Origin: Sterolibacteriaceae bacterium
Lineage (GTDB): Bacteria > Pseudomonadota > Gammaproteobacteria > Burkholderiales > Rhodocyclaceae
NCBI GenBank assembly: GCA_025360425.1
Contig: JANYCD010000089.1
Span: forward strand, 1-51,956
Direction: 5' to 3'
Length of the DNA stretch: 51,956 nucleotides
The notes beneath the pieces were generated by a model. That model saw only the letters and a program-made list of their open reading frames with translations, did not search any database and had not been told where the DNA came from. A program made the translations under genes and the position numbers. Shown one piece after another: positions 8,712-16,826 of the stretch (positions within the stretch are counted from its first letter, which is position 1; each line of letters begins with the position of its first letter).

Positions 8712-9824
8712 TCATGACTTGCCGCGAGCATCCTCAAACAAGGCTTTCAATCCAGCCGGCTGGCTGCGCCAGTATTGCGGCGGCACCTTCACCTGGGCGC
8801 CCAGCCTGGCGGCGGCGTGCCACGGCCAGCGCGGGTTATAGAGCAGGCCGCGGGCCAGCGCTACCATGTCGGCCTGCCCCGAGGTGACAATCGACTCGGC
8901 ATGATCCGGATCGGTGATCATGCCTACCGCAATGACCGGCATCGTCAACTCCTTGTGCAACCGCTCGGCCAGGTGCACTTGATAACCGGGGCCCGGCGTG
9001 ATTTTCTGGTGCGGCGAAATGCCGCCGCTCGATACATCGATGAAGCTGCAGCCGCGCGCCTCGATGGCTTTGGCGAAGGCCACGCTCTGCTCGATCTCCC
9101 AGCCATCCGGCACCCAGTCGGTGGCGGAAATGCGTATGCCCACCGGCTTGTCGGCGGGAAAAGCGGCGCGCACCGCGTCGAACACTTCAAGCGGAAAGCG
9201 CATGCGGTTTTCGAGCGCGCCGCCATAGGCATCTTCGCGCCGGTTGGAAAGTGGCGACAGGAATTCATGCAGCAGATAACCGTGGGCGCCATGAATTTCG
9301 ATGACGTCCAGGCCGAGGCGCGCGGCGCGTTTCGCGGCGCTGGCAAAAGCATCGCGCAGCCGCGTCATCTCGGCACGATCGAGGGTGCGCGGGCTGCGGT
9401 CAGTCTCCTTGAACGGAACGGCAGATGGCGCCCACGTCTCCCATCCGCCGGCATCCTGCGCAACCTGGTTGCCGCCCTCCCAAGGCGCGGTGCAGGATGA
9501 CTTGCGCCCGGCATGGGCAAGCTGGATGGCGATTGGCATATCGGAATACTTGCGCACGCCGGCCAGGGTGCGCGCGAGGGCGGCTTCGTTGGCGTCGGAA
9601 TACAAACCCAGATCAGTGTGGCAGATACGGCCCTCGGCAGACACGGCGCTGGCTTCGATGATCAGCAGGCCGGCGCCGGAATTGGCCATCTCGCTCAGAT
9701 GCATCAAATGCCAGTCGGTGGCATTGCCCTCAAAATCACCGGAGTACTGACACATCGGCGACACGATGATCCGGTTACGCAGCGTCAGGCCACCGAGGGA
9801 AAAGGGGGAGAACAGTGTGCTCAT
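8712..9824 (-). CDS. NADH:flavin oxidoreductase, old yellow enzyme family (YqjM/XenA-like)
   Basis: An FMN enzyme of 370 residues that reduces activated C=C bonds or xenobiotics with NAD(P)H. The TIM-barrel signatures are NRIIVSPMCQYS (the flavin-modulating Cys of the YqjM subclass), IQLAHAGRK, EIHGAHGYLLHEFLSP with the substrate-binding His pair, and YGGALENRMRF. AAGGA seven bases before the ATG at 9822-9824 fixes the start; an in-frame TTG lies one codon earlier. Its stop is 47 bp from the convergent nucleotidyltransferase gene. The thermophilic-like OYE subclass is likely; the natural substrate is unknown. Confidence 0.92.
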   Translation of the reverse strand: MSTLFSPFSLGGLTLRNRIIVSPMCQYSGDFEGNATDWHLMHLSEMANSGAGLLIIEASAVSAEGRICHTDLGLYSDANEAALARTLAGVRKYSDMPIAIQLAHAGRKSSCTAPWEGGNQVAQDAGGWETWAPSAVPFKETDRSPRTLDRAEMTRLRDAFASAAKRAARLGLDVIEIHGAHGYLLHEFLSPLSNRREDAYGGALENRMRFPLEVFDAVRAAFPADKPVGIRISATDWVPDGWEIEQSVAFAKAIEARGCSFIDVSSGGISPHQKITPGPGYQVHLAERLHKELTMPVIAVGMITDPDHAESIVTSGQADMVALARGLLYNPRWPWHAAARLGAQVKVPPQYWRSQPAGLKALFEDARGKS

Positions 9825-9905
9825 CAAAACATCCTTGTCGAAAAACGGAATGGGGTTACAGCGGATTGTACTTGGCGGCAGGCAGGCTGGTCTCGGGCAT
9901 GCGTA

Positions 9906-10250
9906 TCAGGTATAGCTGGCGTGTTCGATCTGGTAATCAACGTCATCGAACAGTTTCTTCAGTTCAACGCCGATATGCAGCCAATCGACGCCGATGTTCT
10001 TGTCCGACTTGCGAAACTCACCGGCCCAGCGCCATGTTTCACCAAACATCTGCTTGTGCAATTGACGCACGAAAGCTTCGTTGAGAATTTTCTTGCGTTG
10101 CTTACCCGCCCAGCTCTCACCCTGAACGATGTTGAGTTGCTCCCACTCGTTCAATTCCCCTTGCGTAGTGATATGGCCGGGAATCAGACTGGCGAGTTCA
10201 TCCGCATCGAGTGGCGTGGCGCCGGGCGGGTATTCGAGATTCACCGTCAT
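9906..10250 (-). pseudogene. Mobile mystery protein B, truncated Fic-domain protein
   Basis: A 114-residue remnant matching the N-terminus of mobile mystery protein B: PPGATPLDADELASLIPGHI, TQGELNEWEQLNI, RQLHKQMFGETWRWAGEFR, and NIGVDWLHIGVEL. Full-length relatives continue into the Fic active-site motif HPFxxGNGR. Here the frame stops right after IEHASYT, and no Fic motif follows in any frame before the reductase gene starts. The start overlaps the mmpA stop by 4 nt (ATGA), so translation was coupled. AMP-transfer activity should be absent; whether the stub still binds its partner is unknown. Confidence 0.8.
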
Positions 10251-10723
10251 GTCTTGTTGCGCTCGCGCCAGAGGTTGCGCCGCGGACCATTGCGCAGCGC
10301 TTCCACGAGCGCACGCGTCTGCGCCTCGACTGTCTTCTTTGAAGTCGATTGCGCTTCCAGGGCCATGGTGTGGCTCACCGCCGCCATCTGCTGACGAGCC
10401 AAGGCGGTAGCGCGGGCTTCCAGCATCTGCGCGAGTGGCTGCCTGGGCACCAGCGAATACTGAAGTTCGCAGTTCAGCACTTCGGCGGCGCGGCGCAAAG
10501 TCGCCAGGCTGATGGTGTCATCGGCTTCCGAAGCTTCCAGCCGGGTGGCGGTCGACGTGGTGACCCCAAGCCGCTGGGCAAGCTGGGTTGCCGTCATGCC
10601 CAGGGTTTCGCGAATCGCCTTGACCCAGCCTGACGGCGGGCGCGGCGGCAAATCGGCAGTGCGGATGCGGTTCAACGCGGCGTCAAGCTGGCGAAGCTTG
10701 AGTTCGGGAAAATTGGATTCCAT
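10247..10723 (-). CDS. Mobile mystery protein A, XRE-type HTH regulator
   Basis: A 158-residue DNA-binding protein. The helix-turn-helix is in IRETLGMTATQLAQRLGVTT, followed by STATRLEASEADDTISLATL and ELQYSLVPRQPL, the usual layout of mobile mystery protein A. The ATG at 10721-10723 gives a start at MESNFPELK. The frame is open upstream, but that sequence is AT-rich operator DNA. The cluster of GCAATAT repeats just upstream suggests autoregulation. It is paired with the truncated Fic partner. Such pairs are found scattered between unrelated genomes and behave like toxin-antitoxin modules; the role here is inferred. Confidence 0.85.
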   Translation of the reverse strand: MESNFPELKLRQLDAALNRIRTADLPPRPPSGWVKAIRETLGMTATQLAQRLGVTTSTATRLEASEADDTISLATLRRAAEVLNCELQYSLVPRQPLAQMLEARATALARQQMAAVSHTMALEAQSTSKKTVEAQTRALVEALRNGPRRNLWRERNKT

Positions 10724-10739
10724 AATTTTGCACCTTGAT

Positions 10740-10813
10740 GCAATATAATTAACTCTATATATTGCACTATAGAGCAATATATTGCAATAAATTATTGCGT
10801 CAAAATGCAATAT
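10740..10813. promoter_or_regulatory. Palindromic GCAATAT operator cluster upstream of mmpA
   Basis: Five copies of GCAATAT or its complement begin at 10740, 10759, 10774, 10779 and 10807. Two exact palindromes stand out: 9-bp arms at 10757-10765 and 10774-10782 with an 8-bp spacer, and the 12-bp palindrome GCAATATATTGC at 10774-10785. The arrangement sits over the likely mmpA promoter. Repeats are observed; binding by MmpA is inference. Confidence 0.55.
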
Positions 10814-10846
10814 TTAAACTGCATCGATCGATCAGCGGGCTTGATC

Positions 10847-11491
10847 TCAACGGAAATCTGCAATTGCCGGAATCACAATAAACCCTTCGTCCTGTCGACC
10901 GAACCGGGTCACACGACCATGACGAAATTTCTCTGCAGCGATGGCGCAAAGAGCCGCATCAACAAAATCTATATTGGGCAGGCAACTGTCATCGTAATCG
11001 AGCTTCCTTAGAACAGCGCGACGTGTCAATGTTTTTGGTTTCGCCTTGACTACCCTGCCCTCAATCGCACAAACGATGGCATGAGGAAAGGTTTCGAAGC
11101 AAAGCGGGCCCGGCCGGTTTTCACCATCGAATAGCGGATAACTATGGCTGATTAGTTCCTGGTAGAGTTTCTTGCCATTGAAGACCCAATCGTAGAAACC
11201 TTTCGTATGAGCATGAACGCGATCTTTGGTCGGCGTCGAGAAGCAGTGAATTTTCTCGCCTGCAATCCTCAGGTTCTTTTCCGCCTCTCTCGACGGACCA
11301 GATTGACTCCATCCACTCGGGGCATCCACAGCAATAATTTTGGCCTCCTGGTCCACACACCAAGCCACGATCTCGGCAGATTGGGTAGAGTGTCTTGTCT
11401 TGAACACTCCGTCTCGCAAGGCAACCGCATGGAAGCCTTTCCCTACTCCGCCCACATCAATGCCGACTACTGTCTGAACAGGCAATGTCAT
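10847..11491 (-). CDS. DUF429 family protein (predicted RNase H-like fold)
   Basis: A 214-residue protein starting VVGIDVGGVGKGFHAVAL, with an acidic VDAPSGW strand and FVDAALCAIAAEKF near the end. This is the DUF429 layout, proposed to be an RNase H-like nuclease fold with acidic residues in strands 1 and 4. Its ATG overlaps the stop of the upstream hsdS remnant by one base (TAATG), suggesting it was part of the same transcript. Biochemical function is not established. Association with a restriction locus makes a defence or mobile-element role possible. Confidence 0.75.
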   Translation of the reverse strand: MTLPVQTVVGIDVGGVGKGFHAVALRDGVFKTRHSTQSAEIVAWCVDQEAKIIAVDAPSGWSQSGPSREAEKNLRIAGEKIHCFSTPTKDRVHAHTKGFYDWVFNGKKLYQELISHSYPLFDGENRPGPLCFETFPHAIVCAIEGRVVKAKPKTLTRRAVLRKLDYDDSCLPNIDFVDAALCAIAAEKFRHGRVTRFGRQDEGFIVIPAIADFR

Positions 11492-12075
11492 TATGTCCTG
11501 GCGGACGACTCTTCTTCGCCCCAGACGCGGGCCAGGGTGGCCTGGATTTTTTTCTCGAAGCGGGCGATCAGTTCGCGGTTGGCGGCGACCAGCGCTTGTT
11601 CGGCTTCGATCTCCGCGACGATGGCCTGCTGAGTGGCGAGCGGTGGAAGCGGGACTTGAAGCTTTCTGATGAACCCAAGAGGAATGAACTTCTGAGTTGA
11701 ACCACTTGCTTGCAATTCAAAATATCTCTGCATTTCAGCAGAGTCGAGTACGTCTTTTAGGAATCTATTGTCAAATGGGCATCCCTTTGGAAATTTTATT
11801 ATCGAAACGTTCTTAACTGCGTATTCACGAGATATATCAGCAAAAACAGGATTTCCAATCGTACCAATCATTGGCATCAATAGATCGCCAACATCGACCC
11901 TTGATCGTTTGTTGATCGCGTCAAGGTCCTCGTGGCTAATCAGATTCACGTCGGTAAAGTCGATGAAACCGTTCTTCAGATTTCTCGATGTAATTAGTGG
12001 ATAGCCCTCAAGTAAAAATTTCGGGCTATCGTGCGTACCATCGCGCACATCGCAAACTTCGCCTAGCTCTACCAT
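11491..12075 (-). pseudogene. hsdS: Type I restriction specificity subunit, 3' remnant (hsdS)
   Basis: 194 residues corresponding to a single target-recognition half: VELGEVCDVRDGTHDSPKF, then ITSRNLKNG, FIPLGFIRKLQVPLPPLATQ, and a terminal coiled coil (QQAIVAEIEAEQALVAANRELI). A full HsdS has two such halves. The frame is open upstream of the ATG and reads QPDWPMVELGEV, as expected for the interior of an S subunit. This part is therefore the C-terminal half, with the N-terminal half deleted. No hsdM is nearby, so DNA recognition by a type I complex is not expected from this locus alone. Confidence 0.8.
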
Positions 12076-13640
12076 TGGCCAGTCTGGTTGGATGGGAATA
12101 TGGGGGCGGTAGTTATCTGCGAGGTGACCTGCACGGCGAAGTCGGATTGGTACTTGCCGGGGAACATGCGGTCGGCCATTTCGTTGAGGATCTGCGCCAG
12201 CTTGGCGGCATGGTGCTGGCTGACGGCAAAGATGATGGACTTGCCGATCTCGCCACTGACCGGATCGCGCAGGGCGTTCTCCAGAAACGTCTTGCAGAAA
12301 AGCTGGTTGGTGGCGTCGGAGAAAAACCGCTTTTCAAATTCACGCTGCTTGAACTCGTCCTGTTGTTCGTCGCCATTGCCATCGGTAAAGGTGACGATGA
12401 AACCCTGTTCGGAAAGCAGCTCGGTGGTGACCTCGGTCCGCGCATCAACCACGGTCGGGTTGATCAGGAAGCCATCCTTGACACCATCCAGCAAGGAGTA
12501 ACGATAGGTGGGCTGACTGTTCTCGCAACCAAAGGTGCGGTAGGTGTCGAGCAGCAGACGGCGCTCCGCTTCGCGCGGGTCGCGCGTGGTGGGCTTGGTG
12601 TGTTCGAAGCGGCGTAGATAATCGCGCGGCGTGGCGGTGAGGCCGAGCTTGTAACCGATGAAGTAGTCGAACACGGCGCGCGCATTGCCGCCGATGGAGC
12701 GATGCGCTTCGTCGGAAATCACCAGATCGAAGTCGGTTGGCGAAAACTGCTTTTGATATTTGTTGTTGAACAGCAGCGACTGCACCGTGGTCACCACAAT
12801 CTCCGCACGGCGCCAGTCGTCGCGGTTCTCCTTGTAGATCACGGTCTTGTAGTCGGCAGACAGTAGTGCGGAAAAGGCTTTCTTGGCCTGGTCTTCGAGT
12901 TCGAGGCGATCGACGAGGAACAGTACACGCGACGCGTTGCTGGAGCGCAGAAACAACTTGATGACAGCAGCAGCCGTGAGCGTCTTGCCGGTACCCGTCG
13001 CCATCTCGAACAGAAAACGGTCCTTGCCCTCTTTCACCGCCGCTTGCAATTCATGCACCGCCTTGAGCTGGTAGGGGCGCATGAAGCGCAGCCGGTTGGT
13101 CTGGATATAGCCGGGGCGCTCGACCTCGTTGCGCCATGCAGCCTCGGACTTGTAGTTGGGGCGCTGGGTGAGGACGATGTAGTCGTCGTGCACCTGTTCG
13201 TCGACGAGCTGCTGCGGGTTGGGCGTGACCTTCTTGTAACCCGTTACCGAATCCGGCGTCGGAAAGGAGGTGATGAGGTAGGGATTGCCACGCTCAAGAT
13301 CCCAGAAGTAATGCAAGTTGCCGTTGGAAAGAATGACGAAGCGGCAGGTCTGCGACCTGGCGTACTTGCGCGCCTGTTCCTTGCCGACCAGCGGATTTTT
13401 GTCTTCGGACTTTGCTTCCAGCACGATCAGCGGGAAGCCCTTGGCGTCGAGCAGCAGAAAGTCGATGAACCCCTTGCTGCTTTTCTCGAAGTTGTCGCCG
13501 AAAGCATCGAGGTCGGCGGTTTTGATGGTGATGCTTGGTTCAAGCTGGATATTGGCCGGCTTGTCGCCATCGGCGAAGAAACGCCAATCGGCTTCCGAAA
13601 GCAGATTGTTGATTTTGATGCGGGCGATGGCTTCCTTCAT
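12069..13640 (-). pseudogene. hsdR: Type I restriction endonuclease subunit R, truncated (hsdR)
   Basis: 523 residues covering the N-terminal nuclease domain (LIVLEAKSEDKNP, the D-ExK-type region) and the first helicase lobe (Walker A in ATGTGKT, Walker B in SDEAH, motif III LGLTATP). The second lobe begins (KSIIFAVSQHHAAKLAQIL) but stops at QVTSQITTAPIFPSNQTGQW. Complete proteins of this group run roughly 200 or more residues longer, with a GRGTR-type motif VI that is absent here. The start is the ATG at 13638-13640 (MKEAIARIK). The 3' end overlaps the hsdS remnant by 7 bp, consistent with a deletion that joined the two genes. Confidence 0.85.
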
Positions 13641-14276
13641 TGTTGGTGCTTGGAGATTAATTCCCAGAGGCCTTGCATGGCCGCCGACAGTATGAATTCG
13701 GGGCAATACTACTTGAATATGGCTCTTTCGATTGATACGCCAACAGCCGTACGTCCGCACCTCAATTTTATCGACACGGGTAGGCACAAAGCCGGCAGAC
13801 CCACAAATGCGAAGCCCCGCGTTTCATTGGCGGGGCTTCACGGGGTTGCCACTCTGGGTGGCATGTTCGTTACCTTGTCGTAACGTGTGCCGGTCTTAAA
13901 ACCCGGCTTCAGAGTGCACTGTCGGATTGCTCATCGATAGGCTGCCCTCCAATTCCAACTGGGCGCCGCGAGGCTCCACGTGATTCGCTCACGTAATGTC
14001 CGTGGCATTTGCTCCGTGTCCTCAGCTCGAGTCGTTCCTCAAACTGCTCGTCGAGGGTGGTTGCCGTTCGCCCGCATCAGGTGCGCCCGCTTGATGGGGC
14101 GCGCACAACAGCGAAGCCGAAAAACCGCAACCGGATGATCAATGGTTAGTCTGAAAACCCAACCCGAGCCGAAGCATCGAAGCGTTTTCAGTAGGCGCTT
14201 TTCGATGGCATGCGTCAAGGCATTTCGTGACTGTTTGAAAAGGCGTTGATCTGGCACGAAAATATTTGAAGCGGGG
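13641..14276. other. 636-bp non-coding stretch between hsdR remnant and EamA gene
   Basis: No credible ORF is present on either strand; the longest frames lack family features. 13641-13810 looks like ordinary spacer. 13811-14106 is packed with hairpins (separate entry). 14107-14276 shows no clear structure and may be decayed mobile DNA. Confidence 0.6.
13811..14106. ncRNA. Candidate structured RNA, hairpin-dense (possibly HEARO/OMEGA-like)
   Basis: Perfect stems, in + coordinates: 13811-13820 with 13830-13839 (10 bp, GAAGCCCCGC); 13847-13852 with 13858-13863; 13868-13873 with 13880-13885 (CGTTAC); 13889-13893 with 13903-13907; 13978-13983 with 13989-13994 (ACGTGA). An imperfect one spans 14081-14106. 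CACTCT at 13850-13855 can also pair with AGAGTG at 13911-13916, enclosing two of the hairpins in a multi-branch fold. Strand is uncertain. The architecture reminds me of ORF-less HEARO (IscB-associated) RNAs, but no iscB frame follows and I cannot run a covariance model. If transcribed from the minus strand, the 10-bp hairpin could instead end the EamA transcript. Confidence 0.35.
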
Positions 14277-15227
14277 TCAGCGGATTTCCTGGTCGGCCCG
14301 TTGCAGCAGTTGCCGCGCAGTGGCCGGTGCGTTTGCCACCGCGCCCCAGATTGCCCCCACCGTCACGCACAGAAAGCCGACCACGGTGGCCAGTTCCAGC
14401 GGTTCGCCGAGCAGCGGCACCGCCATCACGATGGTGATACCCGGCACCAGGGCCAGCATCAGCGAGGCGCGGATCGGGCCGATGGTCTGCGTTGCATAGG
14501 CATAGCCGAGCCCGGCGCCCAGTGCCGCAACGATGCCCTGATAGCCGCCTTGCAGCACAACGGTGTACCAAGGCACTTGCAGCAGTGCCTTAGGCAGGAA
14601 CAGCAGATACACCGGCATGTAGACAACGGCCGCGCCGATGGTGAGCGCCGCAATCGCATCGACTGCCTGCAATTGCCATTTGCGCAACAGCACGCCGTAG
14701 AAACCCCACGACATGGCGGCAATGATGAAAAACAAATCGCCCAGCCACCAGCGCTGTGACGAAGTGCCGGCCAGCATCAGGCTGCGCACGCTGATCAGGC
14801 CGATGCCGACGGCGGTGAGGGAGAACGCCAGCACCGCCTGCCGGCTGGGGCGAAACCCGATCACCACCCAGGCGAACATGGCCGTGGCAAATGGAATGCC
14901 GCCATTGACCAGAATGCCGGCGTGCGCCGCCGGGGCTAGGGCAAAGCCGCTGTAGATGGCGATGCTGTAAAGCAAGCCGCCGATGCCGGCCACCACCAAC
15001 CACTGGCGCGGAGCCAGGGTGGTGCGCCGGTGAATGAAGAACGGCAGCATGATCAGGCTGGAGATGCCGAAGCGCAACGCCACCACATCGAACGGCGTGA
15101 GCGCACTCTTGCCGCCCATGCGCGAGACGATGTTGAAGCCGGACCAGAACAGCACCACGCAACCGGCAGCCATAAACCCGCGCACGGTGTTGCGGCGTTG
15201 TTCGTCGATGGGGGCTTTGTTGGTCAT
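14277..15227 (-). CDS. EamA/DMT family transporter
   Basis: A 316-residue inner-membrane protein with about ten hydrophobic helices in two EamA repeats. The first repeat begins near GCVVLFWSGFNIVSR and contains LRFGISSLIMLPFF; the second includes WGFYGVLLRKWQ and closes with LGEPLELATVVGFLCV. Members export metabolites or amino acids, and the substrate cannot be predicted. The ATG at 15225-15227 gives a normal-length protein. It lies between the structured intergenic region and the tRNA-Ala, in the same orientation as both the restriction remnants and the tRNA. Confidence 0.9.
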   Translation of the reverse strand: MTNKAPIDEQRRNTVRGFMAAGCVVLFWSGFNIVSRMGGKSALTPFDVVALRFGISSLIMLPFFIHRRTTLAPRQWLVVAGIGGLLYSIAIYSGFALAPAAHAGILVNGGIPFATAMFAWVVIGFRPSRQAVLAFSLTAVGIGLISVRSLMLAGTSSQRWWLGDLFFIIAAMSWGFYGVLLRKWQLQAVDAIAALTIGAAVVYMPVYLLFLPKALLQVPWYTVVLQGGYQGIVAALGAGLGYAYATQTIGPIRASLMLALVPGITIVMAVPLLGEPLELATVVGFLCVTVGAIWGAVANAPATARQLLQRADQEIR

Positions 15228-15304
15228 GCTGGGATTTTAAGGCGTCGATCAGTGGCGCGACGTGATCGTCGGTGAAGGGCGAGCATTACCGCAGCACTGT
15301 GGCA

Positions 15305-15338
15305 ATAAAAGCCGCTGATCCTTGCGGACCAACGGCTT
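15305..15338 (-). terminator. Rho-independent terminator after tRNA-Ala
   Basis: On the minus strand, AAGCCG pairs with CGGCTT (15333-15338 with 15309-15314), with a further partial stem inside, followed by TTTTATT. It starts 10 nt past the tRNA 3' end and fits termination of the tRNA transcript. Confidence 0.7.
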
Positions 15339-15347
15339 CTCATGTTG

Positions 15348-15423
<76 letters not shown>

Positions 15424-15466
15424 GAAACGAGGCGCGGATTATAGCAATGCCGATGCCTTGCCGGGG

Positions 15467-15730
15467 TTAGACCAGACTGATCTCCGCGAGGCTGCACTTG
15501 GCGGTGCCAAATGGCGTTTGCACCAGCAGCGGAAACTTCGCGCCGCAATACGGGCCGCCGCCGGCGATGTTGTAGCCGATGATCATACCCATCACTGCGC
15601 CGATGCGCACTGGCCGTCCGATGCGGAAGCCCTTGGCCTGAGCTTCGTGCATGGCCTTGCGAGTGTCGCCATCTTCGGCACACTGCGCGCTGCCGCTGCC
15701 AGTGACGGTTTCAAGCACTTTCTTTTTCAC
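15467..15730 (-). CDS. Small protein of unknown function
   Basis: An 87-residue protein if the GTG at 15728-15730 is used, which has GAGGGAG nine bases upstream. A longer 113-residue version from a GTG at 15808 is possible but has no ribosome site. The sequence has a charged N-terminus (KKKVLETVTGSGSAQCAEDG) and a Gly-rich hydrophobic centre (IGAVMGMIIGYNIAGGGPYCG) that could be a membrane or nucleotide-loop segment. It contains three Cys. It is downstream of tsaC on the same strand, separated by 125 bp. I recognise no family. Confidence 0.6.
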   Translation of the reverse strand: MKKKVLETVTGSGSAQCAEDGDTRKAMHEAQAKGFRIGRPVRIGAVMGMIIGYNIAGGGPYCGAKFPLLVQTPFGTAKCSLAEISLV

Positions 15731-15855
15731 GATTTCGAACTCCCTCAATAGGCAGTTTTGTCCTGCCAGCTCGGGTTGCACGGCCAGCTTACGTCTGTTA
15801 CCTGTCACGCATAAGTAAGAATAACGACATAATTTACCGCTTCATGAGCCTTACT

Positions 15856-16818
15856 TCACGGGCCCGCTCCGCATTCGGCCCGTGCCAGACGGTCCCACAC
15901 GGCCCGCCATTCCTCGGTTGGCGGCGGCGATTCGACCAGGATCAGGTCGGCGCCGGTCTGATCCAGTCGCCGCAGATTGGCATACAGGCCCTGCGCATAA
16001 CTTGCGGCATCGGCTGCCGCGAGCATCCAGTGCAGATGATGCGTGCCGGGCGGCGCCGGACGCCGGGCCAGAACGATGACGCGTTTGCCCTGCGCCAGTG
16101 ATGCCGCCAATTGCTGCTCGATACGCTCGGCCGGCACCAGGCGCATCGCCGTGACCGGTGCGTAGTGCGCGGCGAGCGAACCGGAAACGCGCGGTGCGTT
16201 GCCCGTCGCGCCCTCCTTTACCTCCATGTCGAGTATCGCGGCGATCTGCTGCGCGGTAATGGCGCCGGGACGCAGCACCACCGGCTGACCGCGCGACAGG
16301 TCGACGATGGTGGATTCGATGCCCACGTTGCACGGCCCGCCATCGAGAATCAGAGATACGGCGTCACCGAGTTCTTCGCGCACATGCTCGGCGACGGTGG
16401 GACTGATGCGGCCGAAGCGATTGGCTGAGGGCGCAGCAATGCCGCCGTTGAATTCCTTGAGCAGTTGCAGCGCCAGCGGATGGCGCGGCACGCGCAGGCC
16501 CACGGTGTCCTGCCCGCCGGTCACCGCATCGGGCACGGTGGCTTGCTTTTTCAGGATCAGCGTCAACGGGCCGGGCCAGTACATGACGGCCAGGGTGTGT
16601 GCGGTATGCGGCACGTCGCGTGCCCAGCGCGCCAGGTGCGATGCATCGGGAATGTGCACGATCAGCGGGTGGTCAGCAGGCCGGCCTTTGGCGGCGAAAA
16701 TTTTTGCCACCGCGTTGGCGTTGGAGGCGTCGGCACCCAAGCCGTAGACGGTTTCGGTTGGGAAGGCAACGAGTTCTCCGGCGCGCAACAATGCGACGGC
16801 TTTAGCAATGAGGTTCAC
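15856..16818 (-). CDS. tsaC: L-threonylcarbamoyladenylate synthase, Sua5 type
   Basis: Makes threonylcarbamoyl-AMP from threonine, bicarbonate and ATP for the t6A37 modification of ANN-decoding tRNAs. The YrdC domain has FPTETVYGLGADA, AKGRPADHPL and PSANRFGRISPT (the KxR...SxN ATP-binding pattern). At 320 residues it is longer than TsaC (about 190) and carries the C-terminal Sua5 domain (about residues 205-320), so Sua5 is the more exact name. It follows purK by 8 bp and is probably in the same operon (folD-purE-purK-sua5). Confidence 0.94.
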   Translation of the reverse strand: MNLIAKAVALLRAGELVAFPTETVYGLGADASNANAVAKIFAAKGRPADHPLIVHIPDASHLARWARDVPHTAHTLAVMYWPGPLTLILKKQATVPDAVTGGQDTVGLRVPRHPLALQLLKEFNGGIAAPSANRFGRISPTVAEHVREELGDAVSLILDGGPCNVGIESTIVDLSRGQPVVLRPGAITAQQIAAILDMEVKEGATGNAPRVSGSLAAHYAPVTAMRLVPAERIEQQLAASLAQGKRVIVLARRPAPPGTHHLHWMLAAADAASYAQGLYANLRRLDQTGADLILVESPPPTEEWRAVWDRLARAECGAGP

Positions 16819-16826
16819 GAACTAAT

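Noticed and set aside
9836-9905. Remainder of the Fic protein in another frame
   Set aside because: Reading all frames gives no HPFxxGNGR-like sequence before the reductase gene starts.
10724-10810. 29-codon N-terminal extension of the mmpA regulator
   Set aside because: It would translate the AT-rich palindromic operator; the inner ATG matches the family start.
13811-14106. Retron, tmRNA, RNase P RNA or group II intron
   Set aside because: No reverse transcriptase, no tRNA-like ends or tag peptide, no RNase P core motifs, and no domain V-like hairpin found by eye.
14142-14249. Start of an iscB gene after the structured RNA
   Set aside because: The short plus-strand frame has no resemblance to the conserved IscB N-terminus and soon stops.
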